IMG/VR virus record: IMGVR_UViG_3300005340_000007
Coordinates: 1-62,631 of that record
DNA length: 62,631 bases
Source: a virus
Reading direction: 5' to 3' (one strand)
Under the pieces are notes generated by a model, which ran no database searches, was not told the DNA's origin, and saw only the letters and a list, made by a program, of their open reading frames with translations. The position numbers and the translations under genes were made by a program. Below are positions 1 to 7,282 of this stretch, piece by piece (positions within the stretch are counted from its first letter, which is position 1; each line of letters starts with the position of its first letter).

Positions 1-80
1 CCCCGCCCCCGCTACAAGGTCGTCGCCGACGAACGGACTGGCGTGGCCCACTGCCCCGATCTTCCGTCGCTCGGTCACTT
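1..80. repeat. Terminal direct repeat, left copy (circular overlap)
   Basis: These 80 bases are identical to 62552-62631. A coding frame runs through the join without a stop, so the repeat is best read as the overlap left by assembly of a circular or circularly permuted molecule, not as two biological copies. Confidence 0.95.
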
Positions 81-279
81 CCCCGGGCCGATCGATGAGG
101 CCGATGGGCCCTGGGCCGACCCGCACCTCGAGGCCGCCCGCCTGCGCGCAGAACAGGACACACGAACGCGCATCACCGTCCTCCGCGAGGTTGTCGAGCA
201 CCTGCGCAACTGTGGCACTCCGCGCGACTACGGCGAGTACCAGGTCGAGCTCGAAGCCGAGATCGGGTTCTACTCATGA
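1..279 (+). CDS. Hypothetical protein, C-terminal part (gene crosses the circular join)
   Basis: This is the 3' part of a gene that begins with ATG at 62342. Joined across the overlap it encodes about 162 residues. The N-terminal half has Cys and His pairs (KCEANGC near residue 2, LVVLCPVH near residue 55) that could bind a metal. The C-terminal half is an acidic amphipathic helix rich in Glu and Arg. An internal ATG at 43 would give 78 residues, but the frame is open upstream, so I prefer the long form. Its stop overlaps the next start (ATGA at 276). No family recognised. Confidence 0.75.
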   Translation, partial: PRPRYKVVADERTGVAHCPDLPSLGHFPGPIDEADGPWADPHLEAARLRAEQDTRTRITVLREVVEHLRNCGTPRDYGEYQVELEAEIGFYS

Positions 280-521
280 ACCCCCACGGCACCCCCGGCC
301 ACACGCCGGAGCGGCACGCGCTCGACCAGGCCGAGGTGCGCGCCAGCATGCGCGTGGCTGCCATCGGCGCCCAGCGGGTGGGGCTCACGCGCGCGGCCTT
401 CGCGGCGCTGTCGCTGCGTGAGTGGGAGAGCGTCGAGAAGATCCAGACCGAGGCGGCGGCCGAGGCCGGGCGGCACGCGGCCCGCCGGCGCGGGCCGCGG
501 CGACAGAAGGGGGTGCGTTGA
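276..521 (+). CDS. Small basic hypothetical protein
   Basis: An 81-residue protein starting at an ATGA overlap with the preceding gene and ending in an overlap with the next (TGA/ATG at 519-523). The middle is predicted helical; the C-terminus is a basic tail (HAARRRGPRRQK). The tight overlaps on both sides are the main evidence that it is translated. Function unknown. Confidence 0.65.
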   Translation: MNPHGTPGHTPERHALDQAEVRASMRVAAIGAQRVGLTRAAFAALSLREWESVEKIQTEAAAEAGRHAARRRGPRRQKGVR

Positions 522-652
522 TGGACGGGTTTATCAGGCTGCTCGATTGGGTATCCGACCATTTCCTCGGGGTGGTCGCGGTCGGCGTGCTGGTCACCGG
601 AGGAGCGATCGAGATCATCAAGGCCTGCAAGGGCAGAGAGGACGGGCTATGA
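521..652 (+). CDS. 43-residue single-pass membrane protein
   Basis: ATG at 521 shares its A with the stop of the previous gene; the stop overlaps the next ATG at 649. The protein has an N-terminal amphipathic stretch, one hydrophobic helix at about residues 15-33 (FLGVVAVGVLVTGGAIEII) and a charged tail. One of several tiny one-TM proteins in this early operon. Function unknown. Confidence 0.6.
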   Translation: MDGFIRLLDWVSDHFLGVVAVGVLVTGGAIEIIKACKGREDGL

Positions 653-900
653 GCGCCCGCCTCCCCCGGACCGCCTCCGCGCTCCGCCGCCTTCTTCGCG
701 GCAAGGGCAACGCCTGGACGCGCGCAGTGGTCAAGCGCACCGCCGAGCAGCGCGCGGCCCGCCCGGGCGCCACCCCGGCCGAGGTGCTCGAAGCGATCCG
801 CCGGGAGCACGGCAAGCGCCTGGCCGATCCCGAGTACGACCAGCTGCGCGTGGCCTTGGAGATCGATCTGCCGGCGGCGCCGGCGGGAGGTGCGGCTTGA
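649..900 (+). CDS. Hypothetical protein, 83 aa, basic
   Basis: Starts at ATG 649 within an ATGA overlap and ends overlapping a TTG start. It is Arg-rich at the N-terminus (RTASALRRLLRGKG), then has two predicted helices and an Ala/Pro-rich tail. No recognised domain. The start is chosen for the overlap; a longer open frame upstream is antisense to codon usage. Confidence 0.6.
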   Translation: MSARLPRTASALRRLLRGKGNAWTRAVVKRTAEQRAARPGATPAEVLEAIRREHGKRLADPEYDQLRVALEIDLPAAPAGGAA

Positions 901-1148
901 GCCGGACTCTGCCGGATGCCGTTCAAAACGTCGCGAAATCCATCGCAGCCGTAGCCCGATCTCTAGAGACGCCGAACGAGACAGATTCCAACTGCGAGAG
1001 CCCGGCCGGTGTCACCGATGGGCTCTTTGAGATCGCTCGCGCAATTCAAGCGCTCGCCAGCGCTGTGGCTGAGGTGAACGACCCCGAGCATCGTGCCGCG
1101 ATGTCAGAGGTGCGTGCCGCCAGACGCGCCCAGAAGGGACGCCGATGA
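897..1148 (+). CDS. Hypothetical protein, 83 aa, TTG start
   Basis: A TTG start at 897 overlaps the TGA of the previous gene, the same 4-base overlap seen throughout this operon. The protein is mostly helical (IAAVARSLE, LFEIARAIQALASAVAEV) with a basic C-terminus. Base composition is slightly less GC-rich than its neighbours around 900-1050. Function unknown. Confidence 0.6.
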   Translation: MSRTLPDAVQNVAKSIAAVARSLETPNETDSNCESPAGVTDGLFEIARAIQALASAVAEVNDPEHRAAMSEVRAARRAQKGRR

Positions 1149-1702
1149 CTTCGGCTTGCTGGTCCCATGCCGACCTGGTCAAGATGGCCCGCGCCTGGTT
1201 GGCCAAGCGCTGCCCGGTCGTCATCACCGAGATGACCAGCGGCGCGTGGGAGGAGCCCGACGCCATCGGCTGGCGGGGCGCCGGCTCGATCCTGGTCGAG
1301 TGCAAGGCGAGCCGCGCGGACCTGCGCGCGGATAAGAACAAGCCCCACCGCCGGCGAGAGACGGTCTCTGACGGCCTCTCCTGGCCGGGTCTGGGCGATG
1401 AGCGCTTCTACCTGTTCCCGCAGGGGATGGTGGACGTCACCGACGACCTGGTGCTGCCGGGTTGGGGGGTGCTGTTCGCCTCGCCCATGGGGCAGGTCCG
1501 TCTCGCGCGCGCGGCCGTGCGCCGGCAGGGCGACCACCGCTCCGAGCGGGCGTTGCTCGTGTCGTGCCTGCGGCGCCTCGGCATCGCCTCCAGCGGTGGA
1601 ACGAGCGTGAAGATCTACACGATCCCGAACAAGCAGCGCGCGACCCTGACGGTGACGGCGCCACGCGAGCTGGCGGTCGAGGAAGTCGGAGGTGGGCCGT
1701 GA
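1145..1702 (+). CDS. Putative PD-(D/E)XK-fold nuclease (MmcB-like)
   Basis: A 185-residue protein. The N-terminal half carries a PD-(D/E)XK-type core: PD at residues 38-39, then SILVECK with Glu52 and Lys54, followed by SRADLRADKNKPHR. A similar EXK-SRADF-K-KPWR pattern occurs in small phage and bacterial putative endonucleases, including MmcB-type repair proteins. It could act on phage recombination or repair intermediates, or on host DNA. It lies in the early operon and overlaps the ASCH gene by 4 bases. The residue pattern is visible; the activity is inferred. Confidence 0.7.
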   Translation: MTSACWSHADLVKMARAWLAKRCPVVITEMTSGAWEEPDAIGWRGAGSILVECKASRADLRADKNKPHRRRETVSDGLSWPGLGDERFYLFPQGMVDVTDDLVLPGWGVLFASPMGQVRLARAAVRRQGDHRSERALLVSCLRRLGIASSGGTSVKIYTIPNKQRATLTVTAPRELAVEEVGGGP

Positions 1703-2136
1703 CTCCGCCCCGCAAGCTGCTCGGCCTCACTCTGCACCGCCCGTGGCCGATCCTCATCGCCAAGGGGATCAAGCGGATCGAGAACCGCACCTGGTCGCCT
1801 GAGCCGCGCCTGCAGGTCGGCGAGTGGTTCGCCGTCCACGCCGGCAAGAAGTACGACGAGCGCTGCAGCCCGATGGCCCAGCGCCTGGGCGTCGACATGG
1901 AGGTCTTCTTCGACAAGAAGCTCGGCGCCGAGGGCTGCATCGTGGCCGTCGCCCGCTACGCCGGGTGCGTGACCGAATCGACGGACCCGTGGTTCTTCGG
2001 TCCGGTGGGGTGGCTGCTGCCCGAGGTTGTGGCGCTCGAGCCCATCCCCTGCAAGGGCGCGCAGGGCCTCTGGTACGTGCCTGACGCCACCGCGGACCTG
2101 TGCCGCGCGGCCTACGGAAAAGCGAGGGCGGCATGA
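1699..2136 (+). CDS. ASCH-domain protein
   Basis: GTG at 1699 overlaps the previous TGA and gives 145 residues. Features of ASCH (PUA/EVE-like, RNA or modified-base binding) domains are visible: the opening strand with LHRPWPILIAKGIKRIENR (residues about 8-26), GEWFAVHAGKK, the central GCIVAVARYAGC strand, and the closing PCKGAQGLW motif. These domains are thought to bind RNA or modified nucleic acids; the role in phages is not known. Confidence 0.8.
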   Translation: MTPPRKLLGLTLHRPWPILIAKGIKRIENRTWSPEPRLQVGEWFAVHAGKKYDERCSPMAQRLGVDMEVFFDKKLGAEGCIVAVARYAGCVTESTDPWFFGPVGWLLPEVVALEPIPCKGAQGLWYVPDATADLCRAAYGKARAA

Positions 2137-2345
2137 AGCTGGACGAGGGGCGCAAGTGGGTGGGACGGGGCGGAGTGTTCGCCCGGGTCGTGAGGAGGTT
2201 CGCCATCGCTTGGCTGGACGGCGCGCGGCACATGGCGATCGGAGTTGCGATCGCGTTCGGGTGTGGCTGGGCCGCATCGCTGCTCTGGATGGCATGCCGG
2301 ACGGGCTGGCGGATCGGTTCGCAGCTCGGGCGGTGGCTCCCATGA
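2133..2345 (+). CDS. Small single-pass membrane protein, 70 aa
   Basis: ATG 2133 lies in an ATGA overlap. A basic N-terminal helix (about residues 1-35) precedes one hydrophobic helix (MAIGVAIAFGCGWAASLLWM, about residues 36-55) and a short basic tail. Topology suggests an inner-membrane protein. No family recognised. Confidence 0.6.
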   Translation: MKLDEGRKWVGRGGVFARVVRRFAIAWLDGARHMAIGVAIAFGCGWAASLLWMACRTGWRIGSQLGRWLP

Positions 2346-2533
2346 CCTTCGTCTACCGCGATCCCAACGCCCCCACGGTCCCGGCCTCGAACTATCTCGA
2401 GGCGATGGTCCGCGGCGGCCGCCTCTACGTGCCCAACGACCGCGGCCTGCTGGTCGAGTCGAACGACTGGGCGTTCTTCATCGGCCTTTGGCGCGGCAGT
2501 CGTGACCGCGCGCTCGACGGGAGGTGCCAGTGA
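2342..2533 (+). CDS. Hypothetical protein, 63 aa
   Basis: ATG 2342 overlaps the previous stop and the gene ends at the ATG of the next (2533). It is a compact soluble protein with short predicted strands (TFVYRD, GRLYVPN, LLVESNDWAFF). No family recognised. Support comes from overlaps and codon usage. Confidence 0.6.
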   Translation: MTFVYRDPNAPTVPASNYLEAMVRGGRLYVPNDRGLLVESNDWAFFIGLWRGSRDRALDGRCQ

Positions 2534-2679
2534 TGTCCGGACCCTTGTCTCTCGATGGAACCTCGCGCGCGGCGATCCGCATCTTCCTGCTCGGCTGCGC
2601 CATCGGCGTGGCCATGGTGCTGGGCGTGATTGGCTGGGGCATGTACCGGCTCGGCTCGGCGGTGTGGGGCAGCCAATGA
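2533..2679 (+). CDS. 48-residue single-pass membrane protein
   Basis: ATG 2533 overlaps the previous stop and TGA 2677-2679 overlaps the next ATG (2676). A single hydrophobic helix (IFLLGCAIGVAMVLGVIGW, about residues 17-35) is followed by MYRLGSAVWGSQ. The overlaps at both ends and the clean membrane helix support a real gene. Confidence 0.55.
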   Translation: MSGPLSLDGTSRAAIRIFLLGCAIGVAMVLGVIGWGMYRLGSAVWGSQ

Positions 2680-2924
2680 TGGGCGTGGCCGACAACCTGG
2701 AGCGCGCCGCCGAGCTGTACGCCCAGGGCGGGGGTCTCGCGGCGGCCCTGGCCGAGGTGGCGGGCCCGTCGAGCGCTGCATTCGTGGACGCCAAGGACGC
2801 GCTGCTGAAGGGCACCCGCTTCGTCACGCTGGGCGACTACGTGGCCCTGCGTGGGCAGCGGGAAACCATCGTCGAGGATCTGCGCCGGGCTGCTGCTGTG
2901 GCGCGGGGGCAGGTGCGGCCTTGA
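2676..2924 (+). CDS. Hypothetical helical protein, 82 aa
   Basis: Two ATG codons (2676, 2679) are in frame; the first gives the usual ATGA overlap. The protein is almost all helix (ERAAELYAQ, LAAALAEVAG, ETIVEDLRRAAAVAR). No known domain. Ends overlapping a TTG start. Confidence 0.6.
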   Translation: MMGVADNLERAAELYAQGGGLAAALAEVAGPSSAAFVDAKDALLKGTRFVTLGDYVALRGQRETIVEDLRRAAAVARGQVRP

Positions 2925-3013
2925 GCCCGCGGACGTCGGCAGACCTGTTCGTAATCTGGCTGGCCATCGCCCTCCTGCTCGGGGTCGGCGCTTCGTGGTG
3001 GTGGTGGTCATGA
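2921..3013 (+). CDS. 30-residue membrane peptide
   Basis: TTG 2921 overlaps the preceding TGA and the stop overlaps the next ATG at 3010. The peptide is nearly only a membrane helix (LFVIWLAIALLLGVGASWWWW). Very short, but both ends show the translational coupling typical of this operon, so it may be a real micro-membrane protein. Confidence 0.45.
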   Translation: MSPRTSADLFVIWLAIALLLGVGASWWWWS

Positions 3014-3522
3014 GCACCGTCCGCCAAGGCGGCGCCCGCGGCGAGGCGATCCTCAGCGAGTGCGGGACGTACCGTTACGTGCTCGAGCGCCACCTGGTCC
3101 CGGCTCGGCACCTGGAGCACCCGCTGCTGTTCGTGATGCTCAACCCGAGCACCGCCGATGCTGAGACGGACGACCCGACGATCCGGAAATGCATGGGGTT
3201 CGCCCGCCGGTGGGGCTGTACCGATCTGACCGTGGTCAACCTCTTCGCGCTGCGGGCCACGTCGCCGGCGGACTTGCGGGTCCACCACGATCCGGTCGGG
3301 CCGTGCAACGACCTCTTGATCCAGATGGCGGTGCGGCTCCACCGCGAGCGTCGCGCGCCGATGGTGGCGGCCTGGGGCGCGGACCCTTTCGCGAGGGCGC
3401 GGGCTCGCCACATCCTCCGATCGTTCGGCCCCTTCGACTGCCTCGGCGTGAACACCGACGGCTCGCCCCGGCATCCGCTCTACCTGCCGTATGACAGCCG
3501 GACCGAGGCGGTGCTCGGATGA
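3010..3522 (+). CDS. DUF1643 family protein
   Basis: A 170-residue protein with the marks of DUF1643: RYVLERHLV near the start, LLFVMLNPSTADAETDDPT (about residues 38-56), CMGFARRWG, LTVVNLFALRATSP, VAAWG, and the closing CLGVNTDGSPRHPLYLP. Members are found in phages and bacteria; their function is not established. It is embedded in the early operon by 4-base overlaps on both sides. Confidence 0.85.
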   Translation: MSTVRQGGARGEAILSECGTYRYVLERHLVPARHLEHPLLFVMLNPSTADAETDDPTIRKCMGFARRWGCTDLTVVNLFALRATSPADLRVHHDPVGPCNDLLIQMAVRLHRERRAPMVAAWGADPFARARARHILRSFGPFDCLGVNTDGSPRHPLYLPYDSRTEAVLG

Positions 3523-4049
3523 GCCTCGCCTCCACCGAGAAGCCGCGTCCCTCGCTGCCGCCGCGCCAGCGGAAGGTGCTCGAGTTCGTCGCCACGCACA
3601 TCCAGGGCAAGGGCTACGCCCCGAGTGTTCGGGAGATCGCGAAGCACTTCGGGATGAAGTCAACCAACGCGGTCGACAGCGTGCTCGGCGTCCTGGAGGT
3701 CAAGGGGTTCGTCCGTCGCGCGCCGAACAAGGCAAGGGGGATCCAAGTGCTGCACACCGAATCGGACGACGCCGCGACCAGCTACTCCGAGGTGGTCGAG
3801 GACATGATGCAAGAGCGCATCGCGAAGCTCGACGAGGCCATTGCGATCCTGCGCGCCGCCCTGGGGAAGGGCGTCCGCTTCGCCGAGGCCATCGGCGAGG
3901 AATTCAGCTGCGACCGTGAGGGCGCGAACGAAGGCGAGCCCGACGACCACCTGGGCCCGGATGACGATCCGTCCGATTGCTGGCGCTGCTGGTCGTTGTA
4001 CGTGAAGCGCGCCGCCGACGCCGCCCTGTCGCGGAGGGCCGGCACATGA
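3519..4049 (+). CDS. LexA-like winged-helix DNA-binding protein without protease domain
   Basis: Residues about 13-80 match the LexA N-terminal DNA-binding domain: LPPRQRKVLEFVATHI, GYAPSVREIAKHFGMKS, the recognition helix NAVDSVLGVLEVKGFVRR, and a wing ending in GIQVL. The remaining 95 residues hold a coiled-coil-like helix (MMQERIAKLDEAIAILRAALGKG) and an acidic Cys-containing tail (DCWRCW). No S24 Ser-Lys protease domain follows, so it should not be cleaved by RecA. It may bind SOS-like operators or regulate the phage early operon. Confidence 0.75.
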   Translation: MSLASTEKPRPSLPPRQRKVLEFVATHIQGKGYAPSVREIAKHFGMKSTNAVDSVLGVLEVKGFVRRAPNKARGIQVLHTESDDAATSYSEVVEDMMQERIAKLDEAIAILRAALGKGVRFAEAIGEEFSCDREGANEGEPDDHLGPDDDPSDCWRCWSLYVKRAADAALSRRAGT

Positions 4050-4351
4050 AGAAGCCGAAGCCGCGCTCCAAGAAGGTCGTCAAGTCGTCGTGGTCGGCCG
4101 ACGGCCCGGTGACCGTGACCTTCGAGGTCGCCGAGGGCTCGCTCCAGCACATGTGGCTGCGCTTCCGCCGCCCCGGCTTCGAGGGGCTCGTCTTCACGGA
4201 CCTGGCCGCCGCCGAGCGCCTGCACGACCAGCTCGGCGCCGCCGTCGTCGCCGCCAAGCAGGAGCTGGCGGAGATGAACGCCGCGCACGCCGCCGAGCTG
4301 ACGGAGCTGACGGAGCCAGCCGAGCCAGCGCATCCCAACGAATCCCAGTGA
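4046..4351 (+). CDS. Hypothetical protein, 101 aa
   Basis: ATG 4046 lies in an ATGA overlap. A Lys-rich N-terminus (KKPKPRSKK) is followed by beta-rich sequence (VTVTFEV, HMWLRFRRPGFEGLVFT) and a long Ala/Glu helix. The tail repeats short Glu-Leu-Thr and Glu-Pro-Ala units. No family recognised. Confidence 0.65.
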   Translation: MKKPKPRSKKVVKSSWSADGPVTVTFEVAEGSLQHMWLRFRRPGFEGLVFTDLAAAERLHDQLGAAVVAAKQELAEMNAAHAAELTELTEPAEPAHPNESQ

Positions 4352-4392
4352 ATCCCACGCCCAGCCGACCCACCGAGAGGAGATCCACGCCC

Positions 4393-4806
4393 ATGGCCAA
4401 AGACACCAAGACGCAGACCAAAGAGGAGGGGCCCCGCAGCTTCGGGGTGTTCCTCCACGACTTCGCCGGCGGGGCCGCCGAGAAGGAGCTTTCGCGCGAG
4501 CTGTACGAACTCATCAAAACGATGCGCGACGAGTCGCGGATGCGCGACGCCGACATGAGGGGCGAGCTGTCGCTCAAGCTGAAGTTCCTGGTGCCGCCCG
4601 CCGGCGTCGTGATCGGCAGCTTCGAGGTGGCCAAGAAGCTGCCCAAGCGCGCGGTGCCGAAGGGCTACTGCTACGTCACCGAGGGCGGCAACCTCACGCA
4701 CCAGAACCCCGAACAGAAGGAGCTGAAGTTCCGCGAGGTCAGCGCGCCGGCGCCTCGCGAGGCGTCCGACGACGAAGACGACGCCCGCGCACCGAGGGAG
4801 GCGTAG
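4393..4806 (+). CDS. Hypothetical phage protein, 137 aa, acidic tail
   Basis: ATG 4393 follows a purine-rich ribosome site (gagaggag). The protein has an N-terminal Lys/Glu-rich stretch, a helix (ELYELIKTMRDESRMRDADM), then a strand-rich part (LSLKLKFLVPPAGVVIGSFEVAKK) and an acidic tail (DDEDDAR). It lies 3 bases ahead of the DUF2303 gene and is probably co-expressed with it. Small acidic proteins of this sort near DUF2303 genes suggest a DNA-metabolism role, but that is inference. Confidence 0.65.
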   Translation: MAKDTKTQTKEEGPRSFGVFLHDFAGGAAEKELSRELYELIKTMRDESRMRDADMRGELSLKLKFLVPPAGVVIGSFEVAKKLPKRAVPKGYCYVTEGGNLTHQNPEQKELKFREVSAPAPREASDDEDDARAPREA

Positions 4807-4809
4807 ACC

Positions 4810-5718
4810 ATGCCCCCCGAAGCCACCAACCAGCAGAGCGACACCGCGCCGGTGATCGAGGCCATCGAACGCCTGGCCAGCGTCGAGCGGGTCGGCCTTG
4901 AGCGGGGCGACTGGGAGGGCGCCACCGTCATCGCCGTGCCGAAGGGCAAAGAGCTCAAGTCGATGAAGCCGTTCCTCGACGAGTACCTCGATGCGCCCGA
5001 GCGCCTGAAGGGCACCGCGCGTCTCACCACGCTCGACTCATTCATAGAGCACGTCCTGCGCTGCAAGGATGAAGACAGTGTCATCTTCGCGGACAGCCGG
5101 CAGGACAGCGCCAGCCTGACGGCGGTCTTCAACTACAACCAAAAGGACGGGTCGCCCCGCTTCGGGGACCACCGTGCCGTGTACTCGTTCCCGCTGTCCG
5201 AGGAATGGAAAGCCTGGAAGGCGAAGGCCGCCAAGGGCTTCATCGGGCAAGCGGAGTTCGCCGAGTTCCTCGAGGACCGCGTGGGCGACGTCGTCGACGC
5301 CGGCCTGGCCGGCGACATCGCCAGGAAGTTCGCCAGCGATCTGGGTCTCAAGCTGGCCGGGCCGCAGCGGCTGATGGAGCTGTCGCGCGGCCTCACCGTG
5401 CACGTCAACTCGCGGATCGTCGACTCGGTGAACCTGTCGAGCGGCGAGGTGCAGTTCTCGTACAGCGACGAGCACAAGGGCGAGGCGGGCCAGCCGCTCA
5501 ACGTGCCCGGCGGATTCGTGCTGGCGCTGCCAGTCTTCCGTGGCGGCGATCCGTTCCAGGTCCCGGTGCGGCTGCGCTACCGGACCAAAGACGGGATCTC
5601 GTGGGCCTTCCTGCTCCAGCGCACTGACGCCGTGTGGGACGTGTCGATCAAGGAGGCCTGCGACAAGGCCGCGTCCGAGACCAAGCTGCCGCTGTTCTAC
5701 GGCACGCCCGAAGGCTGA
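4810..5718 (+). CDS. DUF2303 family (YfdQ-like) protein
   Basis: A 302-residue protein matching DUF2303, the family of the E. coli prophage gene yfdQ. Recognisable parts are LKSMKPFLDEYLDAPERLKG (about residues 48-67), LDSFIEHVLR, SASLTAVFNYNQ, FGDHRAVYSFPLSEEWKAW, and the C-terminal RLRYRTKDGISWAFLLQR. The family is frequent in early regions of temperate phages; its function is unknown. Length is normal for the family. Confidence 0.85.
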   Translation: MPPEATNQQSDTAPVIEAIERLASVERVGLERGDWEGATVIAVPKGKELKSMKPFLDEYLDAPERLKGTARLTTLDSFIEHVLRCKDEDSVIFADSRQDSASLTAVFNYNQKDGSPRFGDHRAVYSFPLSEEWKAWKAKAAKGFIGQAEFAEFLEDRVGDVVDAGLAGDIARKFASDLGLKLAGPQRLMELSRGLTVHVNSRIVDSVNLSSGEVQFSYSDEHKGEAGQPLNVPGGFVLALPVFRGGDPFQVPVRLRYRTKDGISWAFLLQRTDAVWDVSIKEACDKAASETKLPLFYGTPEG

Positions 5719-5741
5719 CCCCGCGGAAAGGAGGAACCTCC

Positions 5742-6341
5742 ATGATGACGTACGAGACCAAAGCCGAGATCTTCACCCGCGCCCTCGCGGCCACGGGCAG
5801 CGTCGTGGAGGCCCTCCGCGAGGCCGATCGGATGGCGGCGATGGGATGCAAGGGCGGCCTCACCAAGTGCCAGCTCGAGGCCCTTCGCCGCGAACGAGCG
5901 GACGGCGTCACCCTGGCGACGCTGGCCGACCGCTACGGGTACACCGAGAGCTACATGAGCATGCTGTGTAGGGGCATCAAGCCGCGCCCGCGCCCGCGCC
6001 CGGCGTGCCCACTAGCAGCGCCGCTCGTGGCCGAGATCGGGCATCTGCTCGAGCTGCGCGAAGGGTGGGAGCGGTTTCATCCGCGCGGGCGCCGGCCGCC
6101 GCGGATCGCGCTCGGCCAGCGGACCCTCGTGCTGGCGCTGGCAGCCGGCCGCGCAACCAACGAACAGATCGCCGACGTCCTCGGGCAGGACGCCTGGCGG
6201 GTGACGCCGAAGATCGCCCAGGCACACGCGGACGCCCGCGCGCGCGATCTCGCTCAGGGCGCTCTGGCCGCCGTCCAGGCCGACGAAGTTTCGGCTTCCG
6301 TTCCCGCACAGCTGACCGCGCTCCCCAGCGTGGCCGCATAG
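5742..6341 (+). CDS. Helix-turn-helix protein with two HTH-like segments
   Basis: ATG 5742 follows a strong ribosome site (aaaggagg). A first HTH is visible at about residues 40-80 (CQLEALRRERADGVTLATLADRYGYTESYMSML) and a second at about 126-160 (RTLVLALAAGRATNEQIADVLG). They are separated by a stretch of Arg-Pro repeats. It precedes the replication initiator by 14 bases, so it may regulate replication genes or bind near the origin. Family not recognised. Confidence 0.6.
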   Translation: MMTYETKAEIFTRALAATGSVVEALREADRMAAMGCKGGLTKCQLEALRRERADGVTLATLADRYGYTESYMSMLCRGIKPRPRPRPACPLAAPLVAEIGHLLELREGWERFHPRGRRPPRIALGQRTLVLALAAGRATNEQIADVLGQDAWRVTPKIAQAHADARARDLAQGALAAVQADEVSASVPAQLTALPSVAA

Positions 6342-6355
6342 GAGCCCCACCCGTC

Positions 6356-7282
6356 ATGCCGCGCATCCGCCTCATCCACCCCGACGCCCCGAAGGACGAA
6401 GCTGTGGCCACGTTGAGCCCGCTGGCGCGCGTGGTGTGGGCATACCTGCCCTGCTACGCGGACCGCGTGGGGCGCCTCGAGGACAAGCCCTTCAAGCTGC
6501 GCCTGGAGATCCTGCCGCTCGACAACGTCAACATGGACGACATCCTCGCCGAGCTGGAGGCGGGGGCGCTGGTCGCGCGCTACGCCGTTGGGGGCCGGCG
6601 GTACATCCAGATCCGGAGCTTCGGCAAGTACCAGCACCCCCACAAGAACGAGGGGGACTCGGTCATCCCACCGCCGGATGGGACGCCGGCGCCTGAATGG
6701 CTGGAGCCCACCGGACATGTCGCGAGTCAGTCGGTAGCACTCGCGAAGGCTCCGGAGCCCTCGGACCAAATGCCGGTGGCACGGGCGGTATCTGATCCGG
6801 TTCCGGTTCCGGAGTCGGATCCGGTTTCAGAAAGTACGCCGCACGCACGCGATCCCAGCAGCACTGCACCCGGTGCACCAACGGCACGGCCCAGTTGGCG
6901 GTCGAGTTACGACTGGTGGTTCGCCTTTGGCTTGGCGTGGCGGGACGGCCCAGGAGAAGGGCACTTTTCCTACGGCAACGGCGGCGACACCAAGGCGCAG
7001 GGGGAACTCGACGGGGTGCTGGCGCGCATGACCGACGTCGAGCTCGAAGGGCTCTGGCATCGGCGCGGAGAGTTCTTCGACCGCTTCTTCGCCAGCAAGA
7101 GCCCGCGGCTCGTCGAGGGCCGGTACGCATTCGCGCTGTTCGTCGCCCGCTGGAGCGACTTCCGCCCAGACCTGCCCGCGCCCCGGGTTGCGCCGGCGCG
7201 CGCCTCTCCCCTCCGAAACGTCGCGGTCGGTTGGGCAGCTCCCTCGGGTGACTACGGCAAGCCAGGAGACCAGAAGCTATGA
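6356..7282 (+). CDS. Replication initiator, lambda O-like / DnaD-like
   Basis: A 308-residue protein. The N-terminal ~95 residues (PRIRLIHPDAPKDEAVATLSP, CYADRVGRLEDKPFKL, EILPLDNVNMDDILAELEAG, YIQIRSFGKYQHPHKNE) match the winged-helix domain at the start of many phage replication proteins. A low-complexity Pro/Ser/Asp linker (about 100-185) leads to a C-terminal domain with WWFAFGLAWRDG and RYAFALFVARWSDF. It overlaps the DnaC-like loader by 4 bases, the classic O-P arrangement. Predicted to bind the origin and recruit the loader and host DnaB. Repeats inside the linker are listed separately. Confidence 0.8.
   Translation: MPRIRLIHPDAPKDEAVATLSPLARVVWAYLPCYADRVGRLEDKPFKLRLEILPLDNVNMDDILAELEAGALVARYAVGGRRYIQIRSFGKYQHPHKNEGDSVIPPPDGTPAPEWLEPTGHVASQSVALAKAPEPSDQMPVARAVSDPVPVPESDPVSESTPHARDPSSTAPGAPTARPSWRSSYDWWFAFGLAWRDGPGEGHFSYGNGGDTKAQGELDGVLARMTDVELEGLWHRRGEFFDRFFASKSPRLVEGRYAFALFVARWSDFRPDLPAPRVAPARASPLRNVAVGWAAPSGDYGKPGDQKL
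6794..6826. repeat. CCGGTT-type repeats, candidate replication origin
   Basis: Inside the linker of the replication initiator gene lie closely spaced copies of (AT/TT)CCGGTT: 6796-6802, 6803-6808, a degenerate CCGGAGT at 6809, and ATCCGGTTT at 6819-6826. In lambda the origin iterons sit in the corresponding part of gene O. The repeats also encode a Pro-Val-Pro/Ser-Asp stretch, so they could reflect low-complexity coding only. Confidence 0.35.
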
